DNA from: Dethiothermospora halolimnae
GTDB lineage: Bacteria > Bacillota > Clostridia > Tissierellales > VENL01
DNA: 64,000 bases
Direction: 5' to 3'
Assembly: GCF_037577855.1 (NCBI RefSeq)
Contig: NZ_JBAKFX010000010.1
Span: 1-64,000, forward strand
Below, in pieces: positions 35,897-45,234 of the stretch (within the stretch, counting starts at the first letter, position 1; each line of letters begins with the position of its first letter). A program made the translations under genes and the position numbers. The notes under the pieces are model-generated. The model searched no databases, had not been told where the DNA came from, and saw only the letters and a program-made list of their open reading frames with translations.

Positions 35897-37006
35897 ATGG
35901 CTAAAGTAACATTTAACAAAATTTCCAAAGTTTATCCTGGGAATGTTAAAGCTGTGAAGGACTTCACATTTAAAATAGAAGATAAAGAGTTTGTGGTTTT
36001 TGTAGGACCATCGGGATGTGGTAAATCTACGACATTAAGAATGGTAGCTGGTCTTGAGGAAATAACTGGAGGGAAGCTTCATATAGATGATAAATTGGTA
36101 AATGAAGTACCACCTAAGAAAAGGGATATAGCCATGGTTTTTCAAAATTATGCCTTATATCCCCATATGTCCGTATATGATAATATGGCTTTTGGACTAA
36201 AGTTAAGGAAAGTAAAGAAGATTGAAATTAATAAAAGGGTAGAAGAGGCTGCTAAAATACTTGGCATAGAAGAGTTATTAAATAGAAAACCAAAGGCATT
36301 ATCGGGAGGCCAGAGGCAGAGGGTTGCCCTTGGTAGAGCAATAGTAAGGGAGCCAAAGGTTTTCTTGATGGATGAGCCACTATCAAATCTCGATGCAAAA
36401 CTAAGGGTTCAAATGAGAACAGAGATAGTAAAGTTACATAAAAGGCTTCAAACTACTTTTATATATGTAACCCATGATCAGACCGAGGCCATGACTATGG
36501 GTGATAGAATAGTAGTTATGAAGGACGGTATAATGCAGCAGGCTGATGCACCCCAAAAGGTATATCAGCAACCCGCTAATATGTTTGTGGCAGGCTTCAT
36601 AGGTAGTCCACAAATGAACTTTATAGACGTTGAAGTAACAAGTGAAGATGATAATTATTATTTAACCTTTGGAACAATGAAGATTAGATTACCAGAAGAT
36701 AAAGGAAAGATAATTAATGAAAAAGATGATTGTAAAAAAATAGCTGTTATGGGTATAAGACCTGAAAATATATATAATAGAGAAAGCAAATTAGAACAAT
36801 ATAAAGACACCTTAATAACTGGAATAGTAGAAGTAAAAGAAATGTTAGGGTCTGAAACTTATTTATATGTAAATGTAGAAGGAAATAGCATAATAGCAAG
36901 GGTTGATAGAGGTAATGATTTAAACCATGGTGATAACATAAATCTAGTAATAGATCCTGAAAAGCTACATCTTTTTGATAAGGAAAGTGGAGTGACGATT
37001 TTTTAA
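35897..37006 (+). CDS. MsmX/UgpC-type ABC transporter ATP-binding protein
   Basis: A 369-residue ATPase of the carbohydrate importer class. Walker A is GPSGCGKST (37-45), the signature LSGGQRQRVALGRAIVR and Walker B FLMDEPLSNLDAKLR follow, and the C-terminal third is the OB-fold regulatory domain (MOBE type) with GIRPENIY. Such ATPases often serve several sugar permeases, and it should energise the MalF/MalG-like pair at 31842-33480. GAGGGGGG precedes the ATG. Confidence 0.93.
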   Translation: MAKVTFNKISKVYPGNVKAVKDFTFKIEDKEFVVFVGPSGCGKSTTLRMVAGLEEITGGKLHIDDKLVNEVPPKKRDIAMVFQNYALYPHMSVYDNMAFGLKLRKVKKIEINKRVEEAAKILGIEELLNRKPKALSGGQRQRVALGRAIVREPKVFLMDEPLSNLDAKLRVQMRTEIVKLHKRLQTTFIYVTHDQTEAMTMGDRIVVMKDGIMQQADAPQKVYQQPANMFVAGFIGSPQMNFIDVEVTSEDDNYYLTFGTMKIRLPEDKGKIINEKDDCKKIAVMGIRPENIYNRESKLEQYKDTLITGIVEVKEMLGSETYLYVNVEGNSIIARVDRGNDLNHGDNINLVIDPEKLHLFDKESGVTIF

Positions 37007-37028
37007 ATGAAATAGTTAAGCTATATAC

Positions 37029-37052
37029 AAGGGCTCAATATATTGAGCCCTT
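37029..37052. terminator. Bidirectional hairpin between convergent genes
   Basis: AAGGGCTCAATATATTGAGCCCTT is perfectly self-complementary and is followed by an AT-rich stretch on both sides. It separates the ATPase gene from the minus-strand flavoprotein gene. Confidence 0.65.
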
Positions 37053-37096
37053 ATATATTTTAACAAAGTATATTTAGATAGAATAATTATCTTTTC

Positions 37097-38143
37097 TTAC
37101 TTTTTGATTTCATTTTTTAGATTTTCAGCAAATTCTTCTGCCTTTTTTTCAATATTATTAACATCAAAAATGGCATCTTTGTCATTTGCAGTGGCCATTA
37201 TAGAAAATTTAGGTGGTAATCTAAAGGTCTTATTTATATTTAAAGCACTAATAAGTTGTTTAGCTATTGTGTCGCTACCGGAGTTCCCTGATACAATAAT
37301 GCCAAATAATGATTTATCATAAAATTTAGTTTTTCTAAATAATGCAGTAAGTCTATTAATTACAGCAGTAAGATTTGCAGAAATTGCATCATTATAGTTT
37401 GGACATATCCAGATAACAGCATCTGCATCTAAAACAGCAGGATATACTTCTTCGACCATAATACCACCATAGAAACAACTGGTTTGCTCTCCATAGTGTT
37501 TACAAGTGGTATAAGGGCAGCCTTTACAGTCCCTAACTGTACCATTTTCTATATGTATTTCCCTTATATTAAAGTTTGAAAGATGTTTATGAACCATATC
37601 CCAAAGCATAATTGAATTTGATGTTTTTCTATTACTGGAATGTAAAACAAGTATATTTGGATTCTTAATTAATTTAGGGCTATCGGTTCTTATTTTATTT
37701 CCTAATCTTTTGGAAGCTTCTATGGCAACATCCTCTAAGGGTTTTTTTATTACTTTTTGTAAAGTTAAAAAGTTTCTTAAGGAACCAGTGGCTTCCACAA
37801 GGGGTCTGCCAGGGAACCTACATCCTAAACTATTTAGATGGAGTATTGTATTTTGGGCAACTGTTTTAGTATATAAGTCATTTGGACTATGTATTAAGAC
37901 TCCTGCTATAGCGCCTTCTAATGTATCTTCTCCCCTATTATTTAATTCTGTTAAAATACTTGACAAATTAATACAAAAGCCAGCTTCATTAAGTTCTATG
38001 GCAAATATAATTCTTTTGTGTTTTAGATTTGGCAGATTATTATCCTTTATAATGATATGATTTTCACCTTCTATAGCGGCATCTATCATATTAGAAAGGA
38101 TAGATGATGGTTCCTCTGGAACAATGACATATAATTCATTCAT
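37097..38143 (-). CDS. NADPH-dependent FMN reductase/flavodoxin-like protein with extra N-terminal domain
   Basis: A 348-residue protein. Residues about 165-345 form an NADPH-dependent FMN reductase fold: NILVLHSSNRKTSNS is the phosphate loop and DADAVIWICPNYNDAIS the flavin-side loop. A cysteine cluster CKGCPYTTCKHYGEQTSC recalls iron-sulphur flavoproteins, but the spacing (2-4-8) differs from the classic set. The first 160 residues form a separate alpha/beta domain I cannot name. Its ATG overlaps the stop of the upstream gene (ATGA), so both are made together. Confidence 0.78.
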   Translation of the reverse strand: MNELYVIVPEEPSSILSNMIDAAIEGENHIIIKDNNLPNLKHKRIIFAIELNEAGFCINLSSILTELNNRGEDTLEGAIAGVLIHSPNDLYTKTVAQNTILHLNSLGCRFPGRPLVEATGSLRNFLTLQKVIKKPLEDVAIEASKRLGNKIRTDSPKLIKNPNILVLHSSNRKTSNSIMLWDMVHKHLSNFNIREIHIENGTVRDCKGCPYTTCKHYGEQTSCFYGGIMVEEVYPAVLDADAVIWICPNYNDAISANLTAVINRLTALFRKTKFYDKSLFGIIVSGNSGSDTIAKQLISALNINKTFRLPPKFSIMATANDKDAIFDVNNIEKKAEEFAENLKNEIKK

Positions 38144-39381
38144 ATTATTTCACCTAACCTTTTATATGTGTTTTCGATCTTATTAAATAATACATCTGGA
38201 AGGGCTAACCTTTCAATTTCAATACCAGAGTTATTAAGTCTATTTTTGGCTCCCATAAAGATTCCTCCCATATAGGTTGCGCTATAATTCCACTTCCCTT
38301 TAATGGTATCTATAATAGATAGGGCACCGGAAGATAGAGCAGGAGCTATATAGGGTTTATATCCAGTATCTCTAACGGCTAAATTAGCTTCTTTAGCGCT
38401 TTTAGTAAGGTAACTACTTAACTCTTCATTATAATTTGTTATACTATCAGCTATTATTAGTCCTTCTCCATGGGGACCGAAAGCTCTTCCTTCCTTTAAA
38501 TAGTGACAAGTTTTATTGTCTTTTTTAGCATAATAGGAGGCCCTAGCATTCATAACCCCAAGTCCATAACCCCTAATTTGCTCTGGAGCTAATCCATTTA
38601 AGTCTAAAGTTCCACTTTCATCCTTATTACTCTCCAGCAAGGCTACCTTAGACAATAGATCCACTGGGTCAGATACCACTGCAAATATTCCTTTAAAGCT
38701 GTTATCCCTTGCTAATTTAGCATATTCCCTTATTATATTAGAGTTGTTTTCAAATTGAATCATTCTTACATCTTTAACGTTACTACCAACTTTAGGAACA
38801 CCTTTAGAAGCGCAGAAGACAAACATATCACAGTCGAATAAATTATCTTTAGATATACCAATAACCTCTGGATATTCTCTATCAGTAAAAGGAGGTAATA
38901 CTTGATTTAATTCATACTCCCATCTTTTTATCTTGTTTTCATTTCTTGAATATATACCTATCTTATCTATTAAATCATACCCTGTTAGTCTAAGACCCAT
39001 AAGAAGGGTACTGCCAACATCTCCAATACCTATTAAATTAATATTCCATTTCTTTGGTTTATCAAAAGGTAAGGCATTTTCCCAGTTTGGGTAATTGGTA
39101 TTTATAAATGTAATTTCCCTATCGTCTATCTTATTTAAAATCCAATTAGGTAAATTTTCATTAATAGAATTTTTTCTTAATAAGTTAATGTCTTCCCTTT
39201 CTAAGAAAAGTAGAGAAGGATCCGAAATACTAAAGCTTCTACGAGACTTATAAGGATCAAGTTTACCTAAAAAATATATAATACCTTTATGGTTTTTAAC
39301 TTCCTCTTCAGTTATATTTTTTAAATTATTATATTCTTCAAGAGAGAAAAGGTAGTTATTATTATGCTTATAAAAAAACAT
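38140..39381 (-). CDS. Lactate/malate dehydrogenase-like NAD-binding protein
   Basis: A 413-residue protein. After about 110 residues of unknown type, NINLIGIGDVGSTLLMGL (from 113) is a Rossmann turn. CDMFVFCASKGVP, then NNSNIIREYAKLARD and IFAVVSDPVDLLSKVAL follow the order of the lactate/malate dehydrogenase fold. The catalytic His is not evident, so the reaction is uncertain. ATG 39381 follows AGGGGTG; an in-frame TTG at 39411 lies in the repeat upstream. It overlaps the flavoprotein gene by four bases. Repeat A copy 3 forms its leader. Confidence 0.7.
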   Translation of the reverse strand: MFFYKHNNNYLFSLEEYNNLKNITEEEVKNHKGIIYFLGKLDPYKSRRSFSISDPSLLFLEREDINLLRKNSINENLPNWILNKIDDREITFINTNYPNWENALPFDKPKKWNINLIGIGDVGSTLLMGLRLTGYDLIDKIGIYSRNENKIKRWEYELNQVLPPFTDREYPEVIGISKDNLFDCDMFVFCASKGVPKVGSNVKDVRMIQFENNSNIIREYAKLARDNSFKGIFAVVSDPVDLLSKVALLESNKDESGTLDLNGLAPEQIRGYGLGVMNARASYYAKKDNKTCHYLKEGRAFGPHGEGLIIADSITNYNEELSSYLTKSAKEANLAVRDTGYKPYIAPALSSGALSIIDTIKGKWNYSATYMGGIFMGAKNRLNNSGIEIERLALPDVLFNKIENTYKRLGEII

Positions 39382-39402
39382 TTTATCACCCCTGTTTAAT
39401 GT

Positions 39403-39535
39403 AGTTGACAATTGACAGTGGATAATTGAGAGTCGAAGGTGATTTTACTCACTTTGTTCGTAAAATATTATATTTAAATCGGCTTTAGCCGATTTATACC
39501 TTAACTGTCAATTGTCAATCGTCCATTGTCAATTG
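39403..39535 (-). repeat. Repeat family A, copy 3
   Basis: The reverse complement aligns with the copy at 28345 along its length: arms with TTGACAATTGACAGTGG and its complement, inner hairpin AAATCGGCTTTAGCCGATTT, and a second hairpin GATTTTACTCACTTTGTTCGTAAAAT. It lies between the large multidomain gene and the dehydrogenase-like gene. Confidence 0.8.
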
Positions 39536-39543
39536 AATTTTAA

Positions 39544-39582
39544 CCTCTGCACAGAACAAGCACCAAAGGTGTTTTTGTTCTT
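39544..39582 (+). repeat. Repeat family C, copy 5
   Basis: CCTCTGCACAGAACAAGCACC then AAAGGTGTTTTTGTTC forms the family hairpin just after the large multidomain gene. The T run is on the plus strand, the wrong side to terminate that gene. Confidence 0.55.
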
Positions 39583-42500
39583 ATTTTTTAATAATACTTT
39601 CGATGCGTTTTAAATGTTCCAAATCATTTTTCAAGTACTCAGATGCCTTTAAATTTAAATCATAATCTATACTTTTGCCATGGTCGGGACATCTAGGAGA
39701 AATAAAAGCTTCACCTAAATGTTTTAAAGTAAGGTTTCTTTCATGGGTTTCCCTATACTCTTTTTCTATGGTACCTAAAATATCTATGGAATTTTTAATA
39801 CAGGTTTCCGATAACTGATAAATAGCTTCATTGGAAGTCTCTTTAATAAATGTTGGAGAGGCATAGGGTAAAACAAAGTTAACCGATGGTAATAGGTTTC
39901 TCTCAGGATAGAAGCCTCTCCAAACCGTATCTCCTCCAATAAAGGGATATAGGGAGTTTTCATTAAACCATACTTTAAGATTAGGTATAAAGTAGGCACT
40001 ATCCACATCCCTATCTTGTATATCCATTAACTCTTTACCTCTACCACTTAATATACCCACTATAATCTTTTTAACATCTATATTTTCTTCCTTTATTAAA
40101 GGGTCGATAGCTTTAACTCTATAACCTTTATTTAATAAGTCATCGACTAATATAACAGATCTACTAAATGAATGTATCATTCTAATTTGATTTTTAAGAC
40201 TCATATAGTAAGGGAATGGTCCTATATCAAATTTTTCAATATCTGGTGTAAATCTTTTTTCAGTATGCATAGATTTAGTGACTGTATTAGGAACGATATT
40301 TCCATTTAAGATAGAACCAAAGGGCACACACATATATGGCCCTAACTTTCTAGGTGAAGACTGTATAATAGGAACATCATTGGTTTCACATATTTTTTCC
40401 ACTAGCTTTTCATAAAGTACATCCCTGTCAAAAGACAGTATAAGCTGTCCAGGATATAATTTAGTTAAGGCTCTTTGTAATCTTTTCCTTGACCTTAGAA
40501 TGGATTTTCTTACGTTTTTATTATTTCTAAAGGGTTCTTTTATTATTGATTCTAAGTCAAGGTTTAGAGTACATGGGTTACTCATACTTACTACGAAAAC
40601 AGGATTATTTTTATTTCCGTAGGGTAGCTGTTCAAAACCCTGTAGTTTTAATGTTTCTTGTAACGAAGGTCTAGAATATTCATCTAAAGAATTATAATAA
40701 ATAGCATAATTATAATCCCTGGCTAGACAAAAGGATAAAGTTTCAGTTAATACTATTTGATATAAATTATTTATATTTGATGTATCATCAATAAAAACAC
40801 CATCTAAAACAATAATTCTTCCCACGGCCTTTTCCCTAACATATTCCGATACATTATGATCATGAAACTGTTTAAAGAGCATACTTGATCTTACCCAATG
40901 GAAGGCTGAAAAACCTAGTATCTTTCCATGGTTGTTAATATCCCTTATAATTAAAAACCTAGGACTTAGTTTAGATTTTAACTTTTTTAACTTAACAAAG
41001 GCTTCATTGGGGTTATCAAAAAAGTTTTCCGATAGATGATTTATTAAACTATCATCTATATCGTCTATTATCTTTATATCTATTGACTTAGTTTGAATTA
41101 TAGACTTATATTGGGGCTCTCTTCTATATATTCCGTACTTATAAATATAACTTTGGGCTAGAGGGTCAATTAGTTCAGTAATGTCCCTATTTTTATCTAT
41201 ATTACTTCTAATCTGAGTAGAACTAATATCTTCATACTGGGTTGGTAATGTTAACCTCACAATATTTTTATTAAGTTCTGTTATGGCTTTATTAAGCTCT
41301 TCATTATCATCTGGGGAAGAATAGGTTTTCTTTCTTTCAAAAATAATATGGGAAAAGTTATGAATTGAATACTCTTCCTTAGGAATTTTATAACATGATG
41401 CATTTAATATAACATCACTGCCCACCACGATATGGATATCTTTATGATTAAAGCTTTCCTTAAGATTTTTTAAATCATCGGGATTAGCGATATTTATAGG
41501 TATATCCTGGGGATACAAATAGATATTTAATTCATCTGCGATGGACATCTCTATTATCTTTCTTCTTAGTATGTGGGGCTGAGTCCGTTTAGACCATGAA
41601 AACTCATCGACTGCTAAATAAACTTCAAAGCCTTTGTCCCTTATAGCCCTAGCTATTTGCTTATGACCCAATGAAAAAGGGTCAAAGGTTCCAGGGAAAA
41701 ATGCTATTTTTTTGTTTTTATCCAACTTGATTTTATCTTGAAAAAAAGTATAATCTGATATAAATCTATATATATGATTTAATGATGCTGCATTATTTAA
41801 AAATAACAACTCATTTTCTTCAATCCCAGGTAATAGATTAAGAATCTTTTTTGCAACTAATTTAAATATTACATTTTTTTGTTTTAGTGTTAATTCTTTA
41901 GAACCAAAGATTTCCTTACCTATTATTCTAAAAGCTTTTTGTCTAACCTGAGTATCATAACTAACTAAACCGTTTAATAAAATACCCAACATTTTTATTT
42001 GTCTTTTAGCATATATGTCTTCTTCCTCTTTAAATAATATTTTATATTTAGGATAAAATTGTATTGCTATACCTATGGTTTTTAATACTAAAAAATTAAT
42101 TTGTCTATTAGAATGTTTAATCTTATCGGTGAAATCATCTAATAGTTCATCTAATTCTTTAGGTTGTAGGTATAATATTAGTTGACCTAGATAATAGGGA
42201 ATATATTTTGTAAAGTGATACCCCTGTATTTCTAGAGCCCTTAGTAACTCTATAGTAACATCATTTCGTTGATCCAATGGTAAAATAGGAAACATTTTTA
42301 CAAGGGCATCTCCAGCATGATTTCTAACATTTTCTATGGCACTTACTTTAATTAGATTACAAAAATGCATGGCTGTATGAAGTCCATTTATGTCTGGGTT
42401 GTTTATAATCTTATCAAGTAATAATTCAATATGAATTTTTTTGCTGACCCAGTTGGTGGCACTCTTTAGATTTTTTAAGAAGATATCTGATGTTTTATCA

Positions 42501-44461
42501 TTATCATCTTTGAAGAATTTTAGGTACTTATTTAATATATCCTTATTTAGATTTAATTTCTTTGCTATTTTATAATTAAGAAAATTTTCCGCTGCGATAG
42601 GAGACTTAGTTACTTTATTAGAAAAAATCTCTCTTAATTTATCAGTGAAAGAAAACTCTTTATTTATTCTAAATAGCAAACTATGGGTTCTTTCTAAAGC
42701 AGAAAGTCTAATATTTACACTTTCACTTTGTATCATTTTGATAAAGAAATTATATAGACTTTCTATAGATTTATCTATTAGAGTAATAGAAGGTATATAT
42801 TTGGCAGTTTGTAATAAGTAAAATTGAACGTCTTCATCCTCAGGGTCTTCATAATATCTTAATAATATGTCACGATACTTTTTCCGTTGGTCTTTATTAC
42901 AATGGGAACATAAAGACAGTATTAAAATTCTTAAACTATATCCAATCCATTTTCTATGACCTTCTATTATTTTATGGTCTGGATATAGCATAAGATTTAT
43001 ATATTTGTCCAATAAGTCATAACTGGTTGTATCAGATGGTTTTAAAGTTACATCTGGGGGAACCTCTTTTCTATATTCTTCATCAAATGTGGCGATAAGT
43101 ATACCCATAAGTTCTGCACTTTGTTTTCTTATATCGTCTTCTTTATTCATTAAAAGATCATATAAAAAATTTAATGTTATTAATTTTTGACTTTGGGTTA
43201 AATGGGTTGAATACTCCTCTAAGATATTTAGATATCCCCTTAATTTCTTCCAATCATTTTCACTTCTTGCCAGCTCTAAAATGGAACTCAATGATGAATC
43301 TGTTCTTAATTTATGCATAAGGTTTATATTATGATTAACCGATAAATATTTAATGTTTTCAATAATTTCTTCATTTTGCATAAGGGAAGTATGTTTTCTT
43401 TGTTGTATGGGATTGGTTTTTTTGTTAATATCAACACTTACACCAATATCTAACATATAGTTTTCAAAGTCCCTTAGCTTTGCATAAACTCTACGATATC
43501 TTTTTTCCTTAGCATCATCCACATTATCTAATTTATTTAGGATAATATTAAAAGACTCTTCTAAGGAATATATATGCATTTCCTTTTTACCATTAATTTT
43601 TCTATTTTTAACCCTAAAATCTGAATAAATAAGAACCAATGATTCGATTGATAAATTTTCAAGTTCTAAGTCCCAAGTAGAATGGTTGGTAGCTATATGA
43701 CCTATATAGGGAATGTTATATTTTTTAAACCATAAATCAGTATAATAATAGTGAAGATAAGGGACTCTTTTTAACTCTTTTCCTTTACAACCGTATTTAC
43801 CAATATCATGACCTGCAGCAGCTCCAGAAACTCTACTTAAATCTATTGGTAAACCAAAATAATTAAGTTGTCTAGCTATATGCATGGCAACATACTGAAC
43901 ACCACTTATGTGGTCAATAGAGTTATGACCAGTAACTTCTCTATGTAGTTTCATCATTTCATAAACATAATTTTCATTAAATATTTTTTTGAACTTTCTA
44001 TACTCATACATACCTTCAAACTTCTTATATTCCTTTTCTTTTAATAAAACTAAGGGATATTTTAAAGTTTTAGATTTATTTATATCTTTCTTTTCGAAAT
44101 CTAATATAATTGTTAAAATTTGAAGATATATTATAGCCCCCTTATTTAAATCTTCATCTAATTTGATCTCTACCGCTTCAGGGAAGGATTTATTTAGTGT
44201 AAATTGATAGGTATAATATATCCAATCCTTGGGAGGTTCTTTTTTTGTAACATCATATAATAGATTTTTACATAAAGTCAATACCGATTTACAGCTGTAA
44301 TCATGATTAGTTACTATTAACTCTAAATTAGTTAAGAATGAAACGTTTTCAAGATGTCTTTCAATAAGCTCTTCACTTAAAGAAATCCAGCTTAAAAAAG
44401 ACTTATCTAGCAGTGTTGATGATATTTTTTTGTAAATTTTTGAAGGTGTTAAATTTCTCAT
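39581..44461 (-). CDS. 1626-residue multidomain protein: HD, HEAT-like, NadD-like nucleotidyltransferase, GNAT-like, PRTase-like
   Basis: No single family name fits. Residues about 175-290 look like an HD phosphohydrolase domain (H184, GHDIGKYG with H218-D219, TNH260, D281). Residues about 360-900 are alpha-helical pairs resembling HEAT/ARM repeats. Residues 918-1112 are a NadD-type nucleotidyltransferase with FFPGTFDPFSLGH (921-933) and ISSTQIR (1079-1085). Residues about 1165-1290 resemble an acetyltransferase fold (IIVLDGVFID). Residues about 1320-1540 resemble a phosphoribosyltransferase, with SVILVDDLLNKG (1435-1446). AAAGGAGG precedes the ATG. There is no signal peptide. NAD or other nucleotide metabolism is likely, the reaction unknown. 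Confidence 0.75.
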   Translation of the reverse strand: MRNLTPSKIYKKISSTLLDKSFLSWISLSEELIERHLENVSFLTNLELIVTNHDYSCKSVLTLCKNLLYDVTKKEPPKDWIYYTYQFTLNKSFPEAVEIKLDEDLNKGAIIYLQILTIILDFEKKDINKSKTLKYPLVLLKEKEYKKFEGMYEYRKFKKIFNENYVYEMMKLHREVTGHNSIDHISGVQYVAMHIARQLNYFGLPIDLSRVSGAAAGHDIGKYGCKGKELKRVPYLHYYYTDLWFKKYNIPYIGHIATNHSTWDLELENLSIESLVLIYSDFRVKNRKINGKKEMHIYSLEESFNIILNKLDNVDDAKEKRYRRVYAKLRDFENYMLDIGVSVDINKKTNPIQQRKHTSLMQNEEIIENIKYLSVNHNINLMHKLRTDSSLSSILELARSENDWKKLRGYLNILEEYSTHLTQSQKLITLNFLYDLLMNKEDDIRKQSAELMGILIATFDEEYRKEVPPDVTLKPSDTTSYDLLDKYINLMLYPDHKIIEGHRKWIGYSLRILILSLCSHCNKDQRKKYRDILLRYYEDPEDEDVQFYLLQTAKYIPSITLIDKSIESLYNFFIKMIQSESVNIRLSALERTHSLLFRINKEFSFTDKLREIFSNKVTKSPIAAENFLNYKIAKKLNLNKDILNKYLKFFKDDNDKTSDIFLKNLKSATNWVSKKIHIELLLDKIINNPDINGLHTAMHFCNLIKVSAIENVRNHAGDALVKMFPILPLDQRNDVTIELLRALEIQGYHFTKYIPYYLGQLILYLQPKELDELLDDFTDKIKHSNRQINFLVLKTIGIAIQFYPKYKILFKEEEDIYAKRQIKMLGILLNGLVSYDTQVRQKAFRIIGKEIFGSKELTLKQKNVIFKLVAKKILNLLPGIEENELLFLNNAASLNHIYRFISDYTFFQDKIKLDKNKKIAFFPGTFDPFSLGHKQIARAIRDKGFEVYLAVDEFSWSKRTQPHILRRKIIEMSIADELNIYLYPQDIPINIANPDDLKNLKESFNHKDIHIVVGSDVILNASCYKIPKEEYSIHNFSHIIFERKKTYSSPDDNEELNKAITELNKNIVRLTLPTQYEDISSTQIRSNIDKNRDITELIDPLAQSYIYKYGIYRREPQYKSIIQTKSIDIKIIDDIDDSLINHLSENFFDNPNEAFVKLKKLKSKLSPRFLIIRDINNHGKILGFSAFHWVRSSMLFKQFHDHNVSEYVREKAVGRIIVLDGVFIDDTSNINNLYQIVLTETLSFCLARDYNYAIYYNSLDEYSRPSLQETLKLQGFEQLPYGNKNNPVFVVSMSNPCTLNLDLESIIKEPFRNNKNVRKSILRSRKRLQRALTKLYPGQLILSFDRDVLYEKLVEKICETNDVPIIQSSPRKLGPYMCVPFGSILNGNIVPNTVTKSMHTEKRFTPDIEKFDIGPFPYYMSLKNQIRMIHSFSRSVILVDDLLNKGYRVKAIDPLIKEENIDVKKIIVGILSGRGKELMDIQDRDVDSAYFIPNLKVWFNENSLYPFIGGDTVWRGFYPERNLLPSVNFVLPYASPTFIKETSNEAIYQLSETCIKNSIDILGTIEKEYRETHERNLTLKHLGEAFISPRCPDHGKSIDYDLNLKASEYLKNDLEHLKRIESIIKK

Positions 44462-44688
44462 TAATTTCCTCCTTTTATTTATGATTTCAACTATATATTT
44501 ACCCTATTTTAGATAAATAATTAATTTAATTAGAGAGACTGTATATTAACTGTCATTTAAATATTATCACTCTAGGATATAATCAGTAAAGGTAATATTA
44601 TAAACTTAGAGATTATATATAAATTCAAAATTTCTTTAAAATATGATATTATATAGGTAAATAAATGTATTTATAGGAGATGATAACT

Positions 44689-45201
44689 ATGCCTTGGTGC
44701 CCCAATTGTAAATCAGAGTATAGAGAGGGCTTTGATAAATGTAATGATTGCGGAGAGAAGTTAGTGGATGAAATTAAAGAAGATAATGAAATTAAAGAAA
44801 GAATAGATGACAAGGTAGCTCTTCTTATGAATGTAAGGGACCATAGGGAGGCAGATATTATAGAAAGTTTATTAAAAGAAGAAGGAATATTACTTTTCCA
44901 AAGGCACAAAGCCATAGGGGACTATATGAAGGTTTATATGGGAAGTTCAAAGTTTGGTCTAGATTTATTTGTATTGTCTAAGGATTTAGATAGGGCTAAA
45001 GAGATTGTTGGAAATGTTAGGGATACTAGATTAGAGGATTTAGATATTGATAATAATGTAGAAGGGTATGCTGAAGAATATGAAGATTTAGAAGTAAAGA
45101 GAGAGAAACAACGGAATGTATTTAGAGTATTAATAATAATACCTATAATATTTATTTTAATATTAACATTATTAGCTCGAGTATTAGATTGGTTTTATTA
45201 A
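44689..45201 (+). CDS. Zinc-ribbon protein with DUF2007 domain and membrane anchor
   Basis: A 170-residue protein. It begins with a zinc ribbon (CPNCKSEYREGFDKCNDCGE), then a DUF2007-like domain (about 45-110: ALLMNVRDHREADIIESLL, later LFVLSKDLDRAKEIV), and ends in one membrane helix (VLIIIPIIFILILTLLA). DUF2007 is annotated as a putative signal-transducing domain. ATG 44689 is nine bases after AGGAG; the ATG at 44680 abuts that site. It is followed 33 bases later by a phosphoesterase. Confidence 0.8.
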   Translation: MPWCPNCKSEYREGFDKCNDCGEKLVDEIKEDNEIKERIDDKVALLMNVRDHREADIIESLLKEEGILLFQRHKAIGDYMKVYMGSSKFGLDLFVLSKDLDRAKEIVGNVRDTRLEDLDIDNNVEGYAEEYEDLEVKREKQRNVFRVLIIIPIIFILILTLLARVLDWFY

Positions 45202-45234
45202 TATTATATTTATTAAAAGTAAAGGAGAAAAGAT

